Shown here: one piece after another, positions 32,713 through 36,523 of the stretch
Position numbering within the stretch: the first letter of the stretch is position 1
How the letters are laid out: the number at the start of each line of letters is the position of its first letter
Assembly: GCA_947502585.1 (NCBI GenBank)
Contig: CANNAV010000027.1
Coordinates: forward strand, 1 to 36,523
Origin: an uncultured Pseudovibrio sp.
Lineage (GTDB): Bacteria; Pseudomonadota; Alphaproteobacteria; Rhizobiales; Stappiaceae
Direction: 5' to 3'
Length of the DNA stretch: 36,523 bases
Made by a program: the position numbers and the translations under genes
The notes under the pieces: model-generated
Databases searched by the model: none
The model's input: only the letters and a program-made list of their open reading frames with translations
What the model was told of the DNA's origin: nothing

Positions 32713-34389
32713 TTATCGAACGATATTAATAACTGAATCCAGCATCTCGTTTGCTGTCGACAAGACTTTGGAATTCGCTGTATAGGCCTGTTGAGTGATG
32801 ATCAGTTTCGAAAACTCTTTCGCAATATCTGCATTAGAGCTCTCAAGCGCCTTCGCACGGATGTTACTGCTATTGCTGAAATCCGGCTCCCCGGAGGTAG
32901 AAGTCTCGGTAAACGCGGCACCATCCACACGCTGGAGCTCATGTTCAGCGGAAAAAGTTGCCACTGGAACTTTGAAAAGCTCTTGTGATTTGTCGTTGGA
33001 ATACCTGCCGATCACATTGCCTTCATTATCAATAGAGACACCCTGCAATGTACCTGATGGGTAACCATCCTGAGACAGACTGAGGCCCCTTACATCGCTG
33101 GAATTTCCGTCATACTGCGTCAGATCATCACCAAATCTGAAGGAGATATCGCCCACACCAACGCCATTCACTTCAAGATCAGGGATATCAACGACACCGG
33201 AAGCTGGTGACGTCAGACGGCCGGCTGCATCAAACGACATATCACTGACTTTTTTCCAGGCCACCGCGTCCCCAGTCGCTTTGGTGTTTGTATTATAGTA
33301 GAGTGACCATTTATTTTCTGCATTGAGAGCCCAGCGTAACTCAACATTGATGGCCGTACCATTTTCGTCATAAACTGTCTCTTGCCCACCACTGATTGAA
33401 GAGTTAATGAACTCATCCGCTTTATCACTGGTAACAACAGTGCGATCAACGCTCCCACCTGCTGTCAGAGGCTGGGCCGTCAATGTCATATCGATTGGAG
33501 TCGCACCACCGGTTTGCTTAACTGTCATGTCCTCAAATGAAGAGATACTAATTTCACCATTCGGCAAGATTTCGGCGCTGACACCGGGCAGGCTATTTAG
33601 TTTATCAAGCAGTTCCTGGACTGTAGTGTCTGCTCTGACATTGAAGACCTCATCAGAATGCTCTCCCACTCCTAAAGTCAGCGTATCACCTGAACCAAAC
33701 TGGGTTGCATCGGTAAGTTTGCTATCAGCAGTCAAGGGAAGTGCGGGAGAGCCCCCGTCATCCAATACAGGGGTGGTTGCTGTATCTGGATTTGAAAACA
33801 CCCCTGGGTCAACGTACTGTGAATTTGCAGATTCTTCACTCTCATGGAAGTTGTTAGTTCTCGGCGTGGACGGCAAATCCGCCTGATAATCAATCTGTGT
33901 AGAAGGCTTGGCTGGCATCGGGGTATCAGGAACCTGGATTGGCACCGGACGATCACTAACCGCACCTGTGTCCGGATTGGTCGGATACCCCTGCAAGAAG
34001 TAACCAGCAGAATTAACAAGGTAACGATCCGTATTCAGGTCAAAATCACCTGCACGTGTATAATAACTTTCCGGTGTTTGCTGGGTAAGACCATCGCTGT
34101 CGGTAACCAGAAAATATCCAGGCCCATCGATAGCCATGTAGGTATTCCCGTCGGCAGATGCAATGTCACCAGACAGGTAGTTGGTTGCCCGTGAAGTTGC
34201 GGTTACGGTACCTGAAACTTGCTCGGACTGCCGGCTACCTGAGCTGGAAACAAGGTCGGAAAAGCTTGTATCCAGCCGCTTGTAACCAGTGGTCGAGGAG
34301 TTCGCCACGTTACCTGAGATATTCTCCAACGCCTTGGACTGTGCATCCATACCAGTCGTTGCAGCATTGATAGCACCATAAATACTCAT
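32713..34389 (-). CDS. flgE: Flagellar hook protein FlgE
   Basis: This 558-residue protein has the hook/rod N-terminal signature with LENISGNVANSSTTGYKRLD, the central MAIDGPGYFLVTDSDGL, and the C-terminal ITQQAYTANSKVLSTANEML. It is larger than enterobacterial FlgE. An inserted region near 230-290 contains a flagellin-IN-like unit (GSGDTLTLGVGE, then VRADTTVQELLDKLNSL). The ATG at 34389 follows AGGTGGA; the GTG three codons earlier overlaps that ribosome site. It heads flgE-flgK-flgL behind a perfect sigma-54 promoter. Confidence 0.96.
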   Translation of the reverse strand: MSIYGAINAATTGMDAQSKALENISGNVANSSTTGYKRLDTSFSDLVSSSGSRQSEQVSGTVTATSRATNYLSGDIASADGNTYMAIDGPGYFLVTDSDGLTQQTPESYYTRAGDFDLNTDRYLVNSAGYFLQGYPTNPDTGAVSDRPVPIQVPDTPMPAKPSTQIDYQADLPSTPRTNNFHESEESANSQYVDPGVFSNPDTATTPVLDDGGSPALPLTADSKLTDATQFGSGDTLTLGVGEHSDEVFNVRADTTVQELLDKLNSLPGVSAEILPNGEISISSFEDMTVKQTGGATPIDMTLTAQPLTAGGSVDRTVVTSDKADEFINSSISGGQETVYDENGTAINVELRWALNAENKWSLYYNTNTKATGDAVAWKKVSDMSFDAAGRLTSPASGVVDIPDLEVNGVGVGDISFRFGDDLTQYDGNSSDVRGLSLSQDGYPSGTLQGVSIDNEGNVIGRYSNDKSQELFKVPVATFSAEHELQRVDGAAFTETSTSGEPDFSNSSNIRAKALESSNADIAKEFSKLIITQQAYTANSKVLSTANEMLDSVINIVR

Positions 34390-34708
34390 CGAGTCCACCT
34401 ATAATTCAAATTCGCTCATGTTTGCGCTGATTTTCGATCACTCATGCAACTTACGTGCCAGCTAAAAAGTATAATTTATCAAGATATTTGAATGGTTTAC
34501 AATTTCAACCTATTATTAAATACAGGAATTCCTGCCTGAACCCGGCAAATTGCTCACCCCACTCGGCACATAATTCCCAGAAGGAAAAAACTCCTACGAA
34601 GACCAAAATCACCAGTTAAACCCAATGGCCAGCCCAGCAGGGATTGCCCATCGCTTATCGGGAGATTAGTGTTTCCGCCAGATAACGTTACTCAAGCAGG
34701 ATTTAGCG
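34390..34708. other. Divergent region between flgE and the MoxR-type gene
   Basis: The flgE side carries the sigma-54 promoter. The rest is A+T-rich and holds a 12-bp palindrome (CAGGAATTCCTG, 34523-34534) of unknown meaning. I see no gene and no clear promoter for the ATPase gene, but CAGGA precedes its ATG. Confidence 0.5.
34445..34460 (-). promoter_or_regulatory. Sigma-54 promoter of flgE
   Basis: On the minus strand TGGCACGTAAGTTGCA matches the -24/-12 consensus TGGCACG-N4-TTGCW at every position. The start of transcription would be near 34434, giving a leader of about 45 nt before the flgE ATG. Confidence 0.93.
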
Positions 34709-35545
34709 ATGAAATTTGAAGGGACTTCCCAATACGTTGCCACAGAAGATCTGCGGATCGCGGTCAACGCAGCAATTACCCTTGAGCGTCCCTTGCTTGT
34801 AAAAGGCGAACCTGGAACTGGCAAAACTGTCCTGGCTCAGGAAATTGCTCAAAGTTTAGGCGTCCCATTCCTTGAGTGGAACGTCAAATCCACCACGAAG
34901 GCTCAGCAAGGCCTTTACGAGTATGATGCAGTGTCCCGCCTCCGCGACAGCCAGCTTGGCGATGAGCGCGTAAAAGACATCCGTAATTACATTCGCAAGG
35001 GCAAGCTCTGGACAGCTTTTGAAATGGACGAACGTCCTGTTCTTCTGATTGACGAGATTGATAAAGCCGATATCGAGTTCCCGAACGACCTGCTTCAGGA
35101 GCTGGATCGTATGGAGTTCTTTGTCTACGAAACCGGCGAAACAATCAAAGCAAAGCAGCGTCCGATCGTGATCATCACCTCAAACAATGAGAAAGACCTA
35201 CCGGACGCATTCCTGCGCCGCTGCTTCTTCCATTTCATAAGGTTCCCGGATGCAGAGACAATGACTGAAATCGTTAATGTACATTTCGGTGAAATCAAAG
35301 ACCGGTTACTTAAAGAGGCACTCAACGCATTTTATAACCTCAGAGACCTGCCAGGTCTCAGGAAAAAGCCATCAACCTCCGAGCTTCTGGATTGGATTAA
35401 ACTGCTTTTGAACGAGGATGTAGACCCGGAGACACTGCGCGAAACCGAAAACAGGAAAATTATCCCGCCGTTGCACGGCGCACTTCTTAAAAACGAACAG
35501 GATGTTCATCTGTTCGAGCGCCTCGCCTTTATAAACCGCCGCTGA
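34709..35545 (+). CDS. MoxR-family AAA+ ATPase
   Basis: This 278-residue protein is a MoxR-type AAA+ ATPase. Walker A is GEPGTGKT (33-40), Walker B is VLLIDEID (111-118), sensor 1 is TSNN (157-160) and the arginine finger region is FLRRC (168-172). The C-terminal lid is helical. MoxR ATPases act as chaperones, often with a von Willebrand factor A protein encoded next door, to insert cofactors or remodel partners. Here the next gene is not a VWA protein. The ATG at 34709 has CAGGA upstream. Its target cannot be told from the window. Confidence 0.93.
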   Translation: MKFEGTSQYVATEDLRIAVNAAITLERPLLVKGEPGTGKTVLAQEIAQSLGVPFLEWNVKSTTKAQQGLYEYDAVSRLRDSQLGDERVKDIRNYIRKGKLWTAFEMDERPVLLIDEIDKADIEFPNDLLQELDRMEFFVYETGETIKAKQRPIVIITSNNEKDLPDAFLRRCFFHFIRFPDAETMTEIVNVHFGEIKDRLLKEALNAFYNLRDLPGLRKKPSTSELLDWIKLLLNEDVDPETLRETENRKIIPPLHGALLKNEQDVHLFERLAFINRR

Positions 35546-35607
35546 TATTTGCATTGTCCGGCTTAAAAGTGAAGCAAAACAATAAGATCAGATTTTTGAG
35601 CCAGCCT

Positions 35608-36192
35608 ATGCTTACCAATGCATCAAAAGTACTTTTCTCAAGCTGCCTGCTTCTGTCTGGCAGCTTGTTTGCCCATGCAAACATCACAATCCCGGAAAAC
35701 CTCCTCTACCAGCCCCATACTCTGCATAACGGCTGGCGCAAAGACGTAGACGCTCTAACGCACGTCACCGGCATGTTTTGCCCGGACTATATCAGTAACC
35801 TCTCGAGGTCAGCTCTCGTTCCCGACCTGAAAGAACTCGGTATCGGATGCATTTACGAAACCGGGAACGGCAACATCAAAGTTATCTTCCGCCGGCACTG
35901 GAAAAACACGGCTACAGCTCTTATAAACAATTTCAAAACCGGATATCGTGAAAGCCACTTCAAACCACTGGATCTGAAGATACCGCAAAACGAAGTCGCG
36001 TTCCGAACCGAAACAACAATGCGAATGGGACGTGTCGAGAGTTTCGCAGCCTACACCGCACCTGGCGCCGACTATACAGTCTGGACATCCATTTCAGATG
36101 ATTTGCCTATTGGCGAACTTGAGAAGATCAGAGTCCTCTTTAAAAAGCTCACTCTTCGCGTCGAACAGGAACAGCGCCGCACCTTACGCTAG
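35608..36192 (+). CDS. Exported protein of unknown function
   Basis: This 194-residue protein has a Sec signal peptide (SCLLLSGSLFAHA, cleavage near residue 24) and no other membrane segment, so it should be periplasmic. The mature part has two cysteines (in MFCPDY and GIGCIY) that could pair, many aromatic residues, and no motif I recognise. I chose the ATG at 35608 because it gives a compact signal peptide. A GTG at 35569 or a TTG at 35554 would add 13-18 basic residues. It starts 62 nt after the MoxR-type gene and may be co-transcribed. Its stop codon lies inside the left end of a palindromic repeat. Confidence 0.75.
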   Translation: MLTNASKVLFSSCLLLSGSLFAHANITIPENLLYQPHTLHNGWRKDVDALTHVTGMFCPDYISNLSRSALVPDLKELGIGCIYETGNGNIKVIFRRHWKNTATALINNFKTGYRESHFKPLDLKIPQNEVAFRTETTMRMGRVESFAAYTAPGADYTVWTSISDDLPIGELEKIRVLFKKLTLRVEQEQRRTLR

Positions 36193-36290
36193 AGCGTATT
36201 CCCGAAAAGCGGCTCCGGTTCTCGGGAATACGCATGAAAATAAAGAGTTAGCGCATGACGCGTGAATCCATATGAAGGCAACATGCTCTA
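36190..36290. repeat. Hyphomicrobiales-type intergenic palindromic repeat
   Basis: The element starts TAGAGCGTATTCCCGA and ends GCTCTA, giving terminal inverted repeats (TAGAGC/GCTCTA). Near the left end a perfect 12-bp inverted repeat (GCGTATTCCCGA at 36194-36205, TCGGGAATACGC at 36222-36233) forms a strong hairpin. This resembles the short palindromic repeats scattered between genes in many Hyphomicrobiales genomes. It overlaps the stop codon of the upstream gene and may act as a transcript end. Confidence 0.7.
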
Positions 36291-36523
36291 ATCCGCCAAA
36301 TTAACAAGTTACTCAACATAATTGCATCATCGCAATACCCATATCCCCTCACAAAACAGCACAAGAGTCCGGCACGGTTACTTAAACTCTTTTGCCAACT
36401 GAATATCTTATCGGGACGGCTGAACGAGTACAGCCTTATATCATGCTTCGGTCAAGTCCCAAGTCTGCTGTAAATTCTGATTTCAGGTTTGGCGGGCTGA
36501 TCAGATCTGGATGATGTTTTTGT
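36291..36523. other. Window end, no gene seen
   Basis: This 233-nt stretch has no credible open frame, RNA gene or repeat that I can support. It may be the leader of a gene beyond the window. Confidence 0.4.

Noticed and set aside
34523..34534. 12-bp palindrome CAGGAATTCCTG as an operator
   Set aside because: A single short palindrome with no second copy or promoter nearby is not enough to call a binding site.
1..36523. CRISPR arrays, transposons, integrase or attachment sites, tRNA genes
   Set aside because: I saw no regularly spaced repeats, transposase or integrase reading frames, or tRNA-like cloverleaf with a conserved T-loop in the gaps.

Overview
The window is a chromosomal segment of an alphaproteobacterium and is almost entirely a flagellar gene cluster. 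CckA, FliX, FlbT, FlaF, a MotE-like protein and a single-cysteine DksA are all alphaproteobacterial types. Gene content, moderate G+C and a Hyphomicrobiales-style intergenic palindromic repeat fit a marine Stappiaceae-like organism (Pseudovibrio or a relative). That placement is a guess from gene style, not a search.

Layout. Positions 319-3041 (+) hold a pseudouridine kinase/pseudouridine-5'-phosphate glycosidase pair and a small lipoprotein. Positions 3109-9214 (-) hold flgB-flgC-fliE-fliQ-fliR-flhB, followed after 95 nt by the cell-cycle hybrid kinase gene cckA. Positions 9660-11754 (+) hold fliO, with a very long tail, and fliP. Positions 11896-18977 (-) hold fliL-fliM, a DUF6468-like gene, a motE-like gene and a gene for a ~1,300-residue exported protein with AMIN-like and TPR-like regions. 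Positions 19256-22532 (+) hold flgF-flgG-flgA-flgH. dksA and fliX follow on the minus strand. Positions 24046-26647 (+) hold flgI, a flgJ-type rod-binding gene, a flgN-like gene and a small unknown. Flagellin (-) is divergent from flbT-flaF (+). Positions 29229-34389 (-) hold flgE-flgK-flgL. Positions 34709-36192 (+) hold a MoxR-type AAA+ ATPase and an exported unknown, ending in a ~100-bp palindromic repeat. No tRNA, rRNA, CRISPR array, transposase or integrase was seen.

How it fits together. The promoters suggest a Caulobacter-like cascade. Two perfect TTAA-N7-TTAA CtrA boxes lie in tandem upstream of flgB, whose gene string ends in cckA, the kinase at the top of the CtrA phosphorelay. Sigma-54 type -24/-12 elements (GG-N10-GC) precede flgE (a perfect consensus match), flgF, flgI and probably flagellin. 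FliX and FlbT are the known checkpoint and post-transcriptional regulators of the later classes. fliF, fliG, fliN, flhA, fliI, motA, motB, fliK, flgD and flbD are not in the window.

The least explained parts are the giant exported TPR protein beside motE and DUF6468, the tryptophan-containing repeats at the FliM N-terminus, the ~330-residue FliO tail, an insert shared by FlgK and FlgL, and the out-of-frame flbT/flaF overlap.
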